From Purshia tridentata (Eukaryota > Streptophyta > Magnoliopsida > Rosales > Rosaceae): a DNA stretch of 64,000 nucleotides. Below, piece after piece: positions 50,349 through 64,000 of this stretch. The translations under genes were made by a program, and so were the position numbers. The stretch spans positions 1-64,000 of the forward strand of contig QANT01008411.1 in NCBI GenBank assembly GCA_003254885.1, written 5' to 3'. The notes beneath the pieces were generated by a model. That model had not been told where the DNA came from, did no database searches, and was given only the letters and a program-made list of their open reading frames with translations. Within the stretch, counting starts at the first letter, position 1, and the number at the start of each line of letters is the position of its first letter.

Positions 50349-52251
50349 TTATGTCTGTTCCTTGTTAGATGCTGCTTTTAGTTTCTCCAGCTGTTTCCGT
50401 ATATATGCCTGTTTCAATTTCTCACGACGAGCAACTGCTTGCTCTTGCCTGCGCAATTTAAGCTCAGATGCCTTCTCCCTCTCTTGATTTGCATCTTGAT
50501 GAACTTCCCTGAAGAAAGGGAACCAATGACCAAAAATTGTGAGATGACCTTTCCCAGGTGTATAAAGCACTAGAATCGAGAAATAAGAGTCAGCTTTATA
50601 TAAATTTGAGAAACTCTATTATAAACAGCCAAATAGTGATAAGAAAAAAATAACCCACATAGAATAAACCTAAGCCAAACCACATTTTCAATTATTGAAT
50701 AAATAGATTCAGAATTTTTGTCTCTTCTAGTTCTTAAACTACATTTGCAAAACATTCTTTTATCTTTGGCAGGATATGTCTCAAATCCATGTTTATTCAC
50801 TTATTCAGCTGATTTCCTGCAAGAGCATATTTCTATCTATTGGCACTCAAGTAATTCTACAGGATTTTATGAAATCAGTTAAGACATGGCAATTAGAAAA
50901 CAGTTATGTAAGTCAAGAAAGGTTCAAAGCATTCAGCTTAAGCAACTCATCAAGAGCAGTGAGATTCTACTCCCAACCCAGTCCAAATATGAGTATCAGC
51001 TCAACTAATGCACCTTAGAGGCTTAGATGAGTAACAACAGCAGCAAAAACCAAATTATTATGGCTAAATTTTAAAAGATCAAGATTATAATAGACAGATG
51101 CATTCAACAAATGAAATCTTTTTATTATTTGACTGTTTTATGTTAATTAATTAGTCAAACAGCATAAATAATGTAGTGCCGTTAAAATATTGAATCCTCA
51201 CCTCACAAAACGCTTGTATTCATCATTGTCCATTGTTGCAGCTGCCTGCCCAAGACCAAATGGTTTTGTGTTAAACAGCATAGAAGCATCACTCTCACCA
51301 TCTTGATTCTGCGGTGATACTGCATCTGACGAATTATGATGCTGAGTCTGCTGCGGCTCGTCCTGCTCAAGTTTCTTGCCAAAAAAATCAACACAGTACT
51401 TCTCCTTTTCTTCCTCATCAGATAGCTCTCCCCTTGCTAGCTTTTCATACAAAGCAGCCTTCTTCTCCAATGCTGCATAGCTGGCTGATCCATCATTAAC
51501 TGCTTTCAGCTCAAGCTTGTCCCTGGATTTTATCCAAAAAACAGATTATTATTAGCTGAAATACATATTAACTAGAGACAGATATTTAAACAGCAGTAAA
51601 TTTTGCTTCCTAGAGTGATGATTAGATGGGCTAGTGAGTTTTTAGTTTTTATCAAAGTTACAGAACGCACTGATGGACATTACTCAAAATGGAATATGTG
51701 ATATACTATACAACCTTCAAATTCCTTAACAAGCACAAGAAATATTGGCAATTGTTCCCCAAATAGAGAGCAGAGAGCTCAACACCCCCAAAAAACTCAT
51801 TATAATCATATAACAATGAGAACCCAAGTTGACCAAAACCAACCCTAATCAATTCCCAAAACCCTAAACCTAAAATTATACCAATACAAGAAAAAACAGA
51901 GCATAACTAAAGAAATGAAAATGAAACCCAGAAAAAAAATCGGGAACAGAGAAAGAAAAGAACGTACTTGAGGGCACGGGCGTCGACACCGGAGTTCTTG
52001 GAGGATAAGGCGTCGTGGGAGGTGATCTTCTTCTTGGCGCGATGGAATTCGACGTCAGGGCCGTCGAGTTCCTTGGACTTCTTGGAGTCTTCCTGGGACT
52101 GATAGAGCTGGGCCTTCAGTTCCATTATCGAGGAGGCTCCGACGCCGGCGATGGGGCGGTGCTTCTTGGGCATTATGGAAGACTCCGTCAGCCATCCCAG
52201 CGATTCCACCACCACTCTCTTCTTCTTCGGCTCCTCCTCCTCCTCTCCCAT
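50349..52251 (-). CDS. CCDC174-like coiled-coil protein
   Basis: Exons 52251-51968, 51522-51202 and 50508-50349 encode 254 aa. The N-terminal ASSIMELKAQLYQSQED block and the central LEKKAALYEKLARGELSDEEEKEKYCVDF block align by eye with human CCDC174 (ASSLVDLKAELFRKQEE and LEEKAKLYEKM.KGD..DEEVEDMYLVDF), a nuclear protein linked to the exon junction complex. The C-terminal EREKASELKLRRQEQAVARREKLKQAYIRKQLEKLK is a charged helix or coiled coil. The start is acidic then basic (GEEEEEPKKKR), consistent with a nuclear protein. The plant protein is much shorter than the human one. Function in this plant is inferred from similarity only. Confidence 0.82.
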
Positions 52252-53104
52252 TTCGAAATTTCGAGATTGATTGTTGGGGTTCGTTGAGTTTTCTTCTCTT
52301 TGTTTTAGATTGATTGGGAACTCGGAATTCGCCTCTTCACAGTTCACACTGTTTGCTCGGACGGTGGTAAATTGATAATGGACTCCACCGCCACGTAATG
52401 GCCCGGTCCATTCACGTCCATAATCCATTATTATTTTATTTTTATTTTTCGAAGGCACGTTCATTTATTATTATATGATTGGGCTCATTATTATTATTAG
52501 TTAACATTTTTTATCCTTTTTAATTGTTAATTTTTGTCCATTTTTATATAGGATTTTTAGGTTATAAATTCTCATGTATAGAATAGAAACTGAAAACTTT
52601 CCAAAAACAAAATTGGCCCAATTTCTTTTTTGAAAATAAAAACTCATGTCTGATATTCTTTTATAGCCCTGTCCAAAGACTAGAGTGATAGTAGCAGCAG
52701 TTATGAAATAGATTATACATATAGAAAGAAAATAATTTTTATTTATTTATATAATTATCTTGGGTGGGTGGTACTTTTCTTTGTAATGGGTGGCCACTGC
52801 AGAATGAAGTCATAGCCCAATAACATCCAAAAAATTAAAAAGTGAAGTCTTGAAGTTGAAGGCATAAAACTGAGGCACGTGGTAAGTAAGGGAGTATTCT
52901 TGTGCCGTCTATAACTGGACTGCATGTTTTTCGCATCTTCTATGCAACCATCCTCTCATCTCTTAATTAAGTTTCAAATATTCAGAAACCAAACATTTTA
53001 CATTCCGGAAAAAACAACAGAATCTAAGTCACATTTATTTTTAGATGTAAAGGGACAGATACAATTGCAGAATGATACTGAAACCAACTTCAGAAAAAAA
53101 AGAG
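52252..53104. other. Spacer between the CCDC174-like and UREG genes
   Basis: This holds the promoter of the CCDC174-like gene at its left end and the 3' UTR of UREG at its right end. No other gene recognised. Confidence 0.5.
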
Positions 53105-55551
53105 TTAGTGGCGCTTCTTCCCTGTTGCCCCTTCCCAAGCCTGTAATATGTGGTTCACGATTTCCTCAACTCCATGCCCATGCTTCACCTGCATATACAT
53201 CATGAACATGAAAATTCAACATCTTGGACTAAGGAACAAGAAATATGTGGTTGAGGTGATATGATATTCTTGTTGCATTGTGCCAGACATCAGACCAGAC
53301 CTACAAAGAGAAATCATTCAAGAACTACCTCCCTGATACAATTCAAAAAGAAACATTCCCAACATGATAGATTGGGGAGTGGGGGCAGGGATATAGTGTC
53401 TTGGTCGTGACAAGGATGTGTAATCACAGATGATATTACTTCAGAAAATAGGAAAATACAGCTTGTATCTCATTTCATATCAAACAGATTTTATCTTAAC
53501 ACAATACATTAGTGTAATTGTGCAACTCCAAATACAAAAGTAAAAATCTCAAGTTCTCATCATCTTTACAGTTTAAAAATGCTAGTGAACCAATTTAGTG
53601 GTGCAATCAACCAACCTGAGCAAAGACAAACGGCCCTCCATCTCGCATTCGAAGTGCATCACGCTCCATCACTGCCAGATCAGCTCCAACTGCTGCTGCA
53701 AGGTCAGTCTTGTTTATCACCTACAATTAAATGTTATCAAGTCATTCACATATGGATCCCTTATCATTTCATATCTGAAATTGGTCAACGTGACTGATGG
53801 TAGGGAGATATGGTATTCACAAAAACAGCAGCACCAATGAATATCAGAAAGCACATACTAGGAGGTCAGCTTGAGTGATGCCAGGGCCACCTTTTCGTGG
53901 AATTTTATCACCACCGGACACATCTATTATGTAAATGATATAGTCAGCCAGTTCCCTGCTGAAGTTTGCAGCTAAATTATCTGCACCCACACGAATTCAA
54001 TTGGATGGTGTTTAAACAAAAAGAATAAAACCTTTCAATCACACTGATTGATCGTTCACATACATATGTCCCAATTTATGCAAACTATATAATTACCATT
54101 TCTGTCCTCAATTTAATTTTTTGAAAGCTTTCGATTAGCCAAGCTACAATTTCCTTCATACAGTATTCCAAATAACTCTAAAAGCCATTTAGTTTTAAGT
54201 TTACTAGTGATGTACCAGTACGACCATCATCACCATTAGTCATTTGCAATAATCAACCATAAATGATCAAGCCAGATCAGCTGAGCATAAGCTATGGGCA
54301 CTCATATAATTGCTTTTGGAAAATACCTCCGCCTGATTCACAAAGTAGTATGTCTGTCTTGTACAAGTTAGAAAGCTCTTCAAGAGGGCCTAGATTAATG
54401 CTGATGTCTTCACGAATTGCAGCATGCGGGCAGCCCCCAGTTTCCACAGCACGTATTCTTTCTTCGGGAAGTGCTCCATGCTTCACCAAGAACTCACCAT
54501 CCTCCTTTGTGAATATATCATTTGTCACCTACAATTATTACATTTATTCCATCTTTCATTATGCAAGTTATTAAATACCACATCAAGCTATAACTCAGGT
54601 ATATAGGATTATCTGTAGCCTTGCCTCAGTCAACTTGAATCCCAGGCCTTAAGGTCTTTGCAGACACAAACAAATACTATGCAAGGCTTAATATGAATTT
54701 ATAACGAACATCAATGACCAAAAGTAGAAGTTCACACAAAAATTTCATGTATTTAGAACGTCATAAAGACAAACAATTAAATCTTCGAAATACTTCAAAA
54801 AAGAAAAGTTACTTACTGCAGCAAGACTGTACTTGTCACGCAAAAGTTTGCACAGAGCCAACATCAAAGCAGTTTTCCTGTATGCCATGAAGCAGCATTT
54901 CATTAACTCTCACTAAATGGTTTGATTTGTGCTAGCAATGCAATTTTCACGATTAAGAAAAAGTAATCCAGGCAAAAATTTTAACCAGGAAAAATCTGAA
55001 GTCATTGAAAATGACTCGAACAAAGATATTAAATATAGAAAACAGATGAGTCAAAAAGAGAAGGAGATTATGACAGACACACACACTGCTCAGTACTCAT
55101 CAACAAAGCGCAAACCTGAGCTACCTACTAAATTTTACAGGATGAAATAGTAAATACCCAAAACAGAGAGAGACCCATAAGCTGAATAATTATGAAGTGT
55201 AAAGATCATTCATTTCTTAGACTTTTTAAGATAATGATACAATTGATGATTGTGATAATATCTTTAATAATTAAAAATAATAATGTAAATAACCACTTAC
55301 CCAGTACCAACTGGTCCACCAATACCGATAGTAAAAGCTCTTTCACTGAAATTCCTGGAGAGTAGTGGTGGAGCTCTTCTGCTGAAGTAGCCAGGAGAGT
55401 ATATGGGTTCGTGTGAGTGTGGTGCCAGCCCATCATGGCTATGGTACACCTTCCCATCTGGGCCTGTCCATGACTTTGTTTCTGAATTCCCATGGCTATG
55501 ATGATGATCATGGTCGTGATGGTGCTGGTCGTGATGATGGTGGTCAGCCAT
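53105..55551 (-). CDS. UREG: Urease accessory protein UreG (SIMIBI GTPase)
   Basis: Six exons, 55551-55301, 54877-54817, 54528-54327, 53980-53859, 53720-53616 and 53188-53105, encode 274 aa, the normal plant length. UreG is the GTPase that delivers Ni2+ with UreD and UreF during urease activation. The N-terminus is a His-rich metal-binding extension (HHHH.QHHH.H.HHHSHG) typical of plants. GTPase motifs are the P-loop GPVGTGKT (about 79-86), [13 protein letters not shown], the CPH metal-binding motif in [25 protein letters not shown], and [14 protein letters not shown]. Intron 1 splits the P-loop between its two Gly-Lys codons. Position between the Rossmann-fold gene and RPL18a matches Arabidopsis At2g34470. 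All splice sites are GT-AG. Confidence 0.97.
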
Positions 55552-56223
55552 TGACTACAGGCTGCAGAAGCTCTACTCTGGGTCAAGAGAGTAGGAAGAA
55601 AGAGGCATCTGGTTAGTTTGTTTGGGCTCAGACATTATCAGATGCACTGGTAATTTAATTTACCAAAACGCCCTTAGTTAATATTCAAATGGCTAAAGAG
55701 CACTTAGGGCAGTGAGAAACATTGATAATGCGGATGAGTATTATAAGTTTTAATGGAGTTGGTGAAGTAAGATATGTGAAACATATTTCATAAGTTTTCT
55801 CAAAAGATAACAAATAAATAGTCTTCATAATTACCTTCATATGTATCACTGTATCAGTGTATATGTTTACAAACTATATGATATTCTCATACAAAGCACT
55901 AAAGAATTATACATATCTCCATATCCACATTTACATCATTTCCTAATGCCCACTGTCCTCTAATCTAAAAATCCAAATGTTCACCGTCCACTCGAAAACA
56001 AGATGAAAAAATAAGAAAGTAATAAAGACTAAACAGTGCCCTGTCCATACTCTACTTTTTTATGCATGCACTCCATCACTTCACTGTATCTTTTGCAAAT
56101 CTCACCAAAGAGTTACACAGGGAGCATGCATAAAAAAACAAAACAAATGAAGCACTCACAAACAAAAGGAAAGAGAAAGATGGGCAAACAGACTAAAAGG
56201 TGTAAAAATAAGAGAGCCCCATG
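55552..56223. other. UREG promoter and downstream flank of the b561 gene
   Basis: No gene recognised. The UREG promoter and 5' UTR lie near 55552-55640. Confidence 0.5.
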
Positions 56224-57809
56224 TTAGTCAAACAAGTTCTTGAGTGCATTGTGTTTGCCACATGGCTGCGGAGGCAACAACTCCTTTTGGTTATGCCTTT
56301 GAGCAACTTCTTCATCTTGGGTGGTTGATTCAAGATTGCCTAAAATCACGCCTTGCTTTTGCATATACTCTCTTTTGTCTTGGAATAGATAATAGACAGC
56401 AATGAAAGACACCTCTGCTGTGAAAAGAATCGTCCAAAGCCCTGAGCTTCTCTGTGTTCTCTTATGGTAGGCACTCAATCCAGTGTATATGTTGATGATC
56501 CCAACCAATGATATTACTGTTCCAAGCATCCAGTGTGCCAAGTACCACACACTTCTCTCTTTCTTTCCCCTACAAGAAAGATACAAAAACTCTGTTTTAC
56601 TAAACTCTCCAAGTGTATTGCTAGCTATAGCTGATTCAAATGTGACATAACATTAACATGAAATGAATTGTATATTATTACCTGTGAGGCCTGAAAAATC
56701 CTATCAAGGCTTGTACCCAAATAGCACCATATAGTGCTAGACCTAGTCTTTGGTGGTTGTTATTGAATGAGTTCTCAAAGTTTTTTAGAGACATGACTGC
56801 TCCAGCTGTGGCAAGAAGCACCGACAGTACCTGCCATAGATGAAAATCAGAAGCTATAATAAAATGATGGGTTAACATGCCTAAATTATTGTGAGGGAAC
56901 AGAAATTATGGGAGTGTATGGCGTAGCAGATCATTGTGATGATGATCTGCTTAAAATATAAATGATATTAGAGAGTATAATTTGCTAACTTAATCAAAGA
57001 GAAGTATGAAATAATTGATTAGTGTATGATTTTGCCAAGTTATAGGAGACCAATTCAGGGATTAAGTACCAGGAAAAAAACTTACTTCTCTTGATGTTCA
57101 AGTAATCATGCATGATAATTATTGATAAATGTGGTTAAATTATTTTTCAACTTTAAAATGATTAATTGGAGGAACATAGAATTTTATAAAGAAAAGAATT
57201 GTGGGCAACATCATTAAAGTTAAAGTGGGTTTTGATGATGAGGATTGAAGACAAAGATCAAAATAGAAAGATTATTGAACATCTTATAACTCTGAGAATT
57301 AGCATGAATGAAACGGTAATTAATGGATAATTTCCACTAGTGTTCTTAGACAATTTCCAGAACCACTCTGAGAAAATTAAGAAAGAAAAGACGAAAGAAG
57401 AACTTGCCTGCAGAATAATATGAGAATAGAAGAAAACTTTGGCCCTTATTGTCCCACGTTCCTCTCTAACAGACATTCTGATTGTGAGTATTCCAAGAGG
57501 CATTAAGAACCCCATTGAAAACCATAAGAGGATCCCATGAACTGTAACATTAGATGTCATCTGAGGACTCAACTGCAAAATAACAATCCAAGAAGGAGAA
57601 GCTAGCTAGCTAATTACTAGCAGAACAAAAACAAATGATTCATCCAATTAAAGAGCCTAAAGGAAAAAAAATACCTTGTGAAAGTTATCTTTGATGCTCT
57701 TGTGACTGCTGGGGTGGTTGGTCTCTTCCTGGGATGAGCAGCAAACTAATGGCAGAAGAACATAGTACGAAGAAATAGCTAAAGAGGCAAGCTTGTGATA
57801 GGTTTGCAT
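56224..57809 (-). CDS. Cytochrome b561-domain membrane protein
   Basis: Four exons, 57809-57675, 57572-57408, 56830-56682 and 56569-56224, encode 264 aa. A signal peptide ([24 protein letters not shown]) is followed by a short lumenal segment and a cytochrome b561/ferric reductase transmembrane domain with five to six helices. Likely haem-ligand histidines are in [32 protein letters not shown] and [10 protein letters not shown]. These proteins move electrons across membranes, often from ascorbate. Plant members of this shape lack the DOMON domain and resemble At4g18260/At2g30890 as I recall. Intron 2 has a GC donor with the consensus AG|GCAAGT (57407-57406). The C-terminal tail is hydrophilic, with no recognised motif. 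Confidence 0.9.
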
Positions 57810-59984
57810 TCTTGATCAGTTGATCAATATCCGAGTGAAACAATGCCACTCTCTCTCTACACTATCAGTTTTTAATCATGATCTTAATTGGTGAAGACAC
57901 TTTTAACATATATGTAGTTGTATTTTGAATGGTTTTTGAGATGATTTGGAGAAGAAAAAGTCTCATGTACATCAACTTTTCAAGACTGCATGCATTTGCT
58001 TTATAGACGAGAATGTAGTATGATTAGTGAATATTACAATACAGAATACCTTATTACCATGTATGTGATGTAATAGACATGTGGAATGGGTAATTCAATT
58101 CATGGTATAGTTGGTGTGAGAGACAAGATATAGAGATAAAAGAAAGGGACGAAAAAGGTGTTCAAGGAGGGTATGAATGTTAGGTAGCTAGTTTCAAATT
58201 ACTCTCATTCATCAAAGTGAAAGTGGGGTTGACAGCTGAAATTTTGGGCTTTCTGGTTTTATATATATAAAGGGTAAAGTTACAAAAGACGAATTAAAAA
58301 ACACTAGAAAAGGGCCAAAGTTGTAATGGGTGGAGAGCTTGCTCAGTGGGGAAAAAAGACTCACCGACCTTGTCAAGATTCTCCTTCAAATTGAAAACAG
58401 AAATAGATTAACTGCAGAGGCCTCTGAGACTATACATGACCAATGGGCACTAAAGCCTATATCAGTTCCTGAGCTAGGTGTTGTATTTGTTATTACCATT
58501 CTTTCAATAACACGTCATGGGATTTTCTTGAGTAAAGGCCAATATGATGAGCAGTATATTGACATGTGGTTGTGTGTAGATAGATACATATGCCAGGCAC
58601 AGTGCAACATTTGGGGCTGGTGAAATCCAACATACTCATTACCACCAACGCAATACTGTCTCCTCTGAAATTAGATGAAAGCTATCACACTAAAAGGTGA
58701 TGATGACAAAGATGACAAAGATCACTCGCCATGTAATACTGTCTGTTCTCATGTTCATACATTCTCTGTAAAAATCTCATATGACCCAGAATCAAGGTTT
58801 GTAAATTGTAAATAACTGATTCTTCAAGGGAACTGTTACGTTACACTATAATTACAGTTATAAACATTGGGATTTCTTGACCGAGACGGTCCACGAAAAG
58901 CAAAGAAGGATTTGTGCATGTTTTAGTTAATAAGTCCACGGAGAGTGACAATCAAGTGAGTAAACAGCGCACCACAGTCCAAAGTGTTACATAATCATTA
59001 CTATTGCTTTTTTATCCCTTTTAATCCTTAAAAAGAGACCCATCAGGACGATCAAAGGTTTGGCAGGCAGTCTACATCATCTTTTTTATTTTATTTTTTT
59101 GGTCTGGTCTATATCATCTTTATTCGATTCGGCATCCTCTTTCACTTTTTTTTAGTCATGTTAAAATGTATGTGTTGGATATGATGAAGGGAAATTTAGA
59201 CCAATACAAGGAAACCAAGTAATTACACAGACGGAAATTTTCATATGTAATTTAGACGTGGAATAAATACGCTTCCTTTCCAACTTTGGAGTTTAAAGAC
59301 GGAAGATTTCAACAACAAAGAATATTCCTACGCTGTGTGTGACCAACACCCATTTAAGCCCAAATAGCACCTAATATAGATAGCAAATTATCTAGTTCCA
59401 AACATCAACAAAATCCTTGCAAAAATTCTTCCAAAAGTCATAAGGGAGTTGCACACTTTATCACAAACCCATCTGCTAACAATAACAAAAACATGAAATG
59501 ACTACAATATCAAACTAAATAAAATTCAAAACCCCTATTTAATTCCCTTACCCACTGGGCAAACTACTCACCTTTGATGGCAAAAAGTTTTACTTCATTA
59601 ACCCAATCAGTATATAACACAACACCTGAAACAAACCTTTAAAATTTTTCAATATGTCATCAACATGCCAGGTGGCTTCAGCATCGGTATACAATCAGAA
59701 ACAAAGCCTCAGCACCAAACAATCAGATAAACTAAAAACAAATCAAACATATAATTGAGAACAAATCAAAATTATGAGTTGAAAAAGAGCAACCATATTT
59801 CATAGTAAAACAAAAATGGGATATCAGAACCCCATAGGTACTCCAACTGTTTGTTGTTCTACAATGATCAAAATAAAATAAATATCCAAAAAACATTGAC
59901 TGAGAGTTCAGTTTCTACCAGAAAGATTCAGAAATAGATCAAATTCTTAACCCCTCTTTTGAGCTTGTTCATCAAATGACCAAG
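57810..59984. other. 2.2-kb spacer between the b561 and RPL18a genes
   Basis: No gene recognised with confidence. A 98-codon frame near 58330-58623 starts with GTG and has no family similarity. The right end contains the RPL18a 3' UTR. Confidence 0.5.
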
Positions 59985-61453
<1,469 letters not shown>

Positions 61454-61548
61454 GTCTGAGAATTAGAGAAGACGGCTAGGATCTCTGAGGCCTCTCTCTC
61501 CCCCTCAAACTCTCTCTCTCTCTCTCTCACTCTGATTGAAACACAGCA

Positions 61549-61672
61549 TAGGGTTTTTGTTTTGCTTATATATGATATTGAAACCCTAGTTCATGAAACA
61601 AGTGATTTGGGCTCTTTGGAAGGGTATGAGCCGCAGCCCTTACACAACACTTGGCTCTCTGGATCTTGGGCT
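61549..61672 (-). promoter_or_regulatory. RPL18a promoter: telo-box, TATA and site II-like motifs
   Basis: On the minus strand upstream of the RPL18a start there is an AAACCCTA telo-box at 61556-61549, a TATA-like CATATATAA at 61574-61566, and AGCCCA elements (complement of TGGGCT) at 61613-61608 and 61672-61667. A GA-rich leader (complement of TCTCTC at about 61509-61529) lies nearer the ATG. The combination of telo-box and TGGGCY site II motifs is typical of plant ribosomal protein promoters. Confidence 0.65.
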
Positions 61673-62771
61673 TGTAAGAAAGTACGGCCCGTATGGCAAC
61701 ACAAAAAAGAATAATATCAAAAAATTATATAAATTCTTCCAGCAAATAAAGTAAAATAATAAAAAATTTATTGACAGATATTTTAATCGACGGAAATTAA
61801 ATATGACTTATCTTCTTTTTTTTGACCACGGAAAATTTGACTTATCTTAAGACTAAATAATTACTCTATGTTTTTGTTGTTATGTATATCCATTTTATTG
61901 GAAGAGATTTTAAATTTGAATCTCTATTTTTTAATAAAAACCGAAGTATGAGATTAAATACGGATATATAAACTCTTGGGCATGATTTCCTTTCAAACCG
62001 TCTTGCATGAGCTAGTTCTATATTGAGCTGATATCATTTGATACTAAAAGCAAATAATCGAACTGGTAATGACTGAATGAGGGACTGCCATGGCTGGGGG
62101 TTGCAGAGCACAGTGGATACAAACTCTTGGACACCCTTTTGAACCAGTAACTTCATATTTTATTTGGACATATTAAATATTTTAAATTGCAACACCGTCA
62201 TTTTATCAAAACACCAAAAAATGAGAGGTCCTTGAAAAATGAAAATACTTTTATCAATTATCAAATTTGGCTTTAACGCCGAACGAGGTGGTCTCCATTG
62301 ATATTTATATGTGCAGATCCGTTTCTGAACTTGAGTAAAGCCGAGGAAGGAAGGCAAAGGCCATTCATATGTAATAGTGTACGATCAGACTACACCCTGT
62401 TTTAACAGGGACCGACAATGGCAACATATTGTAGATGCGGTCCAAAGTACAAATATCATTTTTCAGTAAAAGATTATGGCTATCTGGATTTATCACAAGA
62501 TGAATGTATCAGATTACAGCTGATTATTACGTATTATACATTGCTTCCCTCCCTTTGTATTAATATTTTCCCTACTAGTTTGTATATACCACGAATGCAT
62601 TGCTTACAAATTCAAGAAAACAGAGAAACCAAATGAGAAGATACTAGATACAAACAACCAATACTCTGTCAAGTAAATGTAGAAACAAGACAAACCAACA
62701 TGAATAATTGACCATAACCATCCAACTGCTTCTTTGAATGCAGGGTACACACCATAAAATCATCTTTTCAG
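61673..62771. other. Spacer between RPL18a and the L18a-like gene
   Basis: No gene recognised. The right part includes the 3' UTR of the minus-strand L18a-like gene ending at 62772. Confidence 0.5.
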
Positions 62772-63902
62772 TCACCAGGTGTGAGTTCCCTTCGTTACAC
62801 CAAGAGTAACAGCAATCATGGCAAGAATAGACTGAAATGCAAAAGCATAGAATTCCATGTGAGCACAGGTAGTATACAAAACCTCACTTCTTAGCAACCA
62901 CGAAAGATAAACACACAATCTCCACAAAGGAAATGGAGAGAATGAGAACCATTAAGTAGGCAATATAAGGATTCATAAAAGATGCTCTAAAAGTTAAAAC
63001 ACATGGGCAAAACCGCAATTACAATTCTCAAAACAAACATAAGTAACTGTAATAACAGGTATTCTCAAACATGTAAACCAGCATTACCCTAATGACTAAT
63101 AACACCTGAAATTAGCAAGGTGTACACATAGCAAAACATGTTCAAAACAAATAGGCCATGTCATAGTGCTTGAAAGAAACAACAAATGCCTGGAATTGTA
63201 TGTAGCTTAAAATAGGCAGACTGGATTGTAAATAGAGTGCAAGCACACAAATTAAGCAGGACTATCAGGGTTCAGATGAATTGTGCGAAGAGACACTTAA
63301 CTAGGGACAAAAAATTTCCACCATGGGTAGCCAAGATTGCAGGCCTTGCTATGGGAACAACAAACAAGCTATGAAAGTAACAACTAGCAGGATAAGACCT
63401 AGATCCTTTTAGGAAATCCAAAAAGGATAAGAGTGTTTCATGATTTTCATGTTTTTGAAATTCTTTAATTGAGGATTCCAACTCTCTAATAATATGCTAA
63501 ATTCAGATAAGTCATGACGCTTATGGGATGAGTTTCCATTTATGTGACTAGAATATTAACCACGGCTAGATATGTATACTGCCACACTGTACCATTGGTT
63601 GCAAATTTAAGAATGTGAAGCAATTGCCATTTGTGAAAATAGAACTGTTCTTGTTTGAAAATTAAAACAACCAACAAAATTACTTGCGGAAATCCATCAT
63701 TACAAAACAACCACAACAGTTAATTACACAACCAGATATTATTATAAGAAAACATTCTTTAGCATATAAAATGGAATGAACACTTACAGCTATTGTGCAT
63801 GCTACATATCCAGGTTTTTCTCTGTAGTCCACTCGCACACAAAGTAAAATAAAAGTTCCAACATACCATGGGATGCCCCCAATAAAGAACCCGGCTAAAA
63901 AC
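62772..63902 (-). CDS. 60S ribosomal protein L18a-like membrane protein (3' part only)
   Basis: Two exons are inside the window, 63902-63788 and 62831-62772; the 5' exons lie beyond position 64000. The visible protein reads FLAGFFIGGIPWYVGTFILLCVRVDYREKPGYVACTIA joined to SILAMIAVTLGVTKGTHTW and a stop. This is the conserved C-terminal module of plant L18a-like (L18ae family) proteins: a pair of hydrophobic segments with GGIPWYVG and YREKPGYVACTIA between them. Despite the name, it is a small membrane protein and not a ribosome component. The N-terminal Pro/Gly/Tyr-rich part of the family is not visible. It lies on the same strand as true RPL18a and upstream of it. Confidence 0.88.
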
Positions 63903-64000
63903 CTTCAGAGGAAGTCAAAGTGTAATCTGTCAGTTACAGCCATCCAGAAGAATGATCATCAAATTATGTTTTAAAGTCAAAGACTGAAAATATAAAAGTT

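Noticed and set aside
58330-58623. 98-codon frame between the b561 and RPL18a genes
   Set aside because: It begins at GTG rather than ATG, has no recognised domain and no supporting splice or UTR context.

Overview
This window is nuclear DNA from a flowering plant. The genes are split by short AT-rich introns with GT-AG (occasionally GC-AG) borders, the intergenic DNA is AT-rich and carries miniature transposons, and almost every gene has a close land-plant relative. The gene set and sequences suggest a eudicot, plausibly a rosid or Rosaceae-type genome, but no marker in the window fixes the genus. One N at position 932 sits between two copies of a 63-bp sequence, so the window probably crosses an assembly join.

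Layout. 1-5.2 kb: a broken SAR1 GTPase copy, then a GH3 beta-xylosidase/arabinofuranosidase gene (minus). 5.5-5.9 kb: a palindromic Mutator-type MITE. 6.0-7.6 kb: mitochondrial inner membrane protease IMP1 (plus). 9.0-14.8 kb: a 13-exon THH1/TOM1-like membrane protein (minus), with a tRNA-derived SINE in one intron. 15.5-23 kb: a MITE, two type I (M-alpha) MADS-box genes and quiet AT-rich DNA. 23-25.2 kb: a small conserved-looking protein, a local tandem duplication and a LINE ORF1 remnant. 25.8-28.1 kb: a nuclear Ycf23-like TIM-barrel gene. 28.8-31.7 kb: an HMG-box protein (minus). 32.4-35.2 kb: a PIF/Harbinger-type element with a duplicated end and a second palindromic MITE. 35.7-43.9 kb: KAS I and MCM3 head-to-tail on the plus strand. 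44.8-46.9 kb: a chloroplast Rossmann-fold protein. 47.3-49.8 kb: an arabinogalactan peptide, a C2-domain protein, tRNA-Arg(ACG) and tRNA-Leu(CAA). 50.3-52.3 kb: a CCDC174-like coiled-coil protein. 53.1-55.6 kb: urease accessory protein UREG. 56.2-57.8 kb: a cytochrome b561-domain membrane protein. 60-61.5 kb: ribosomal protein L18a. 62.8 kb to the end: an L18a-like membrane protein that runs off the window.

No bacterial-style operon or new system is evident. The strongest large-scale signal is conserved gene order. From memory of Arabidopsis locus numbers, the series M-alpha MADS, HMG-box, Rossmann protein, UREG, RPL18a matches At2g34440-At2g34480. KAS I/MCM3 matches At5g46290/At5g46280, and IMP1 plus RPL18a/L18a-like matches At1g29960-At1g29970. 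The window therefore looks like a largely unfractionated ancestral block. Other points worth a look are three GC-AG introns, a missing canonical splice acceptor in the Ycf23-like gene, two MITEs with related palindromic cores, and paired E2F sites in the MCM3 promoter.

Exon borders below were read by eye from splice signals and reading frame. Each multi-exon model closes in frame and gives a protein of roughly the expected family length.
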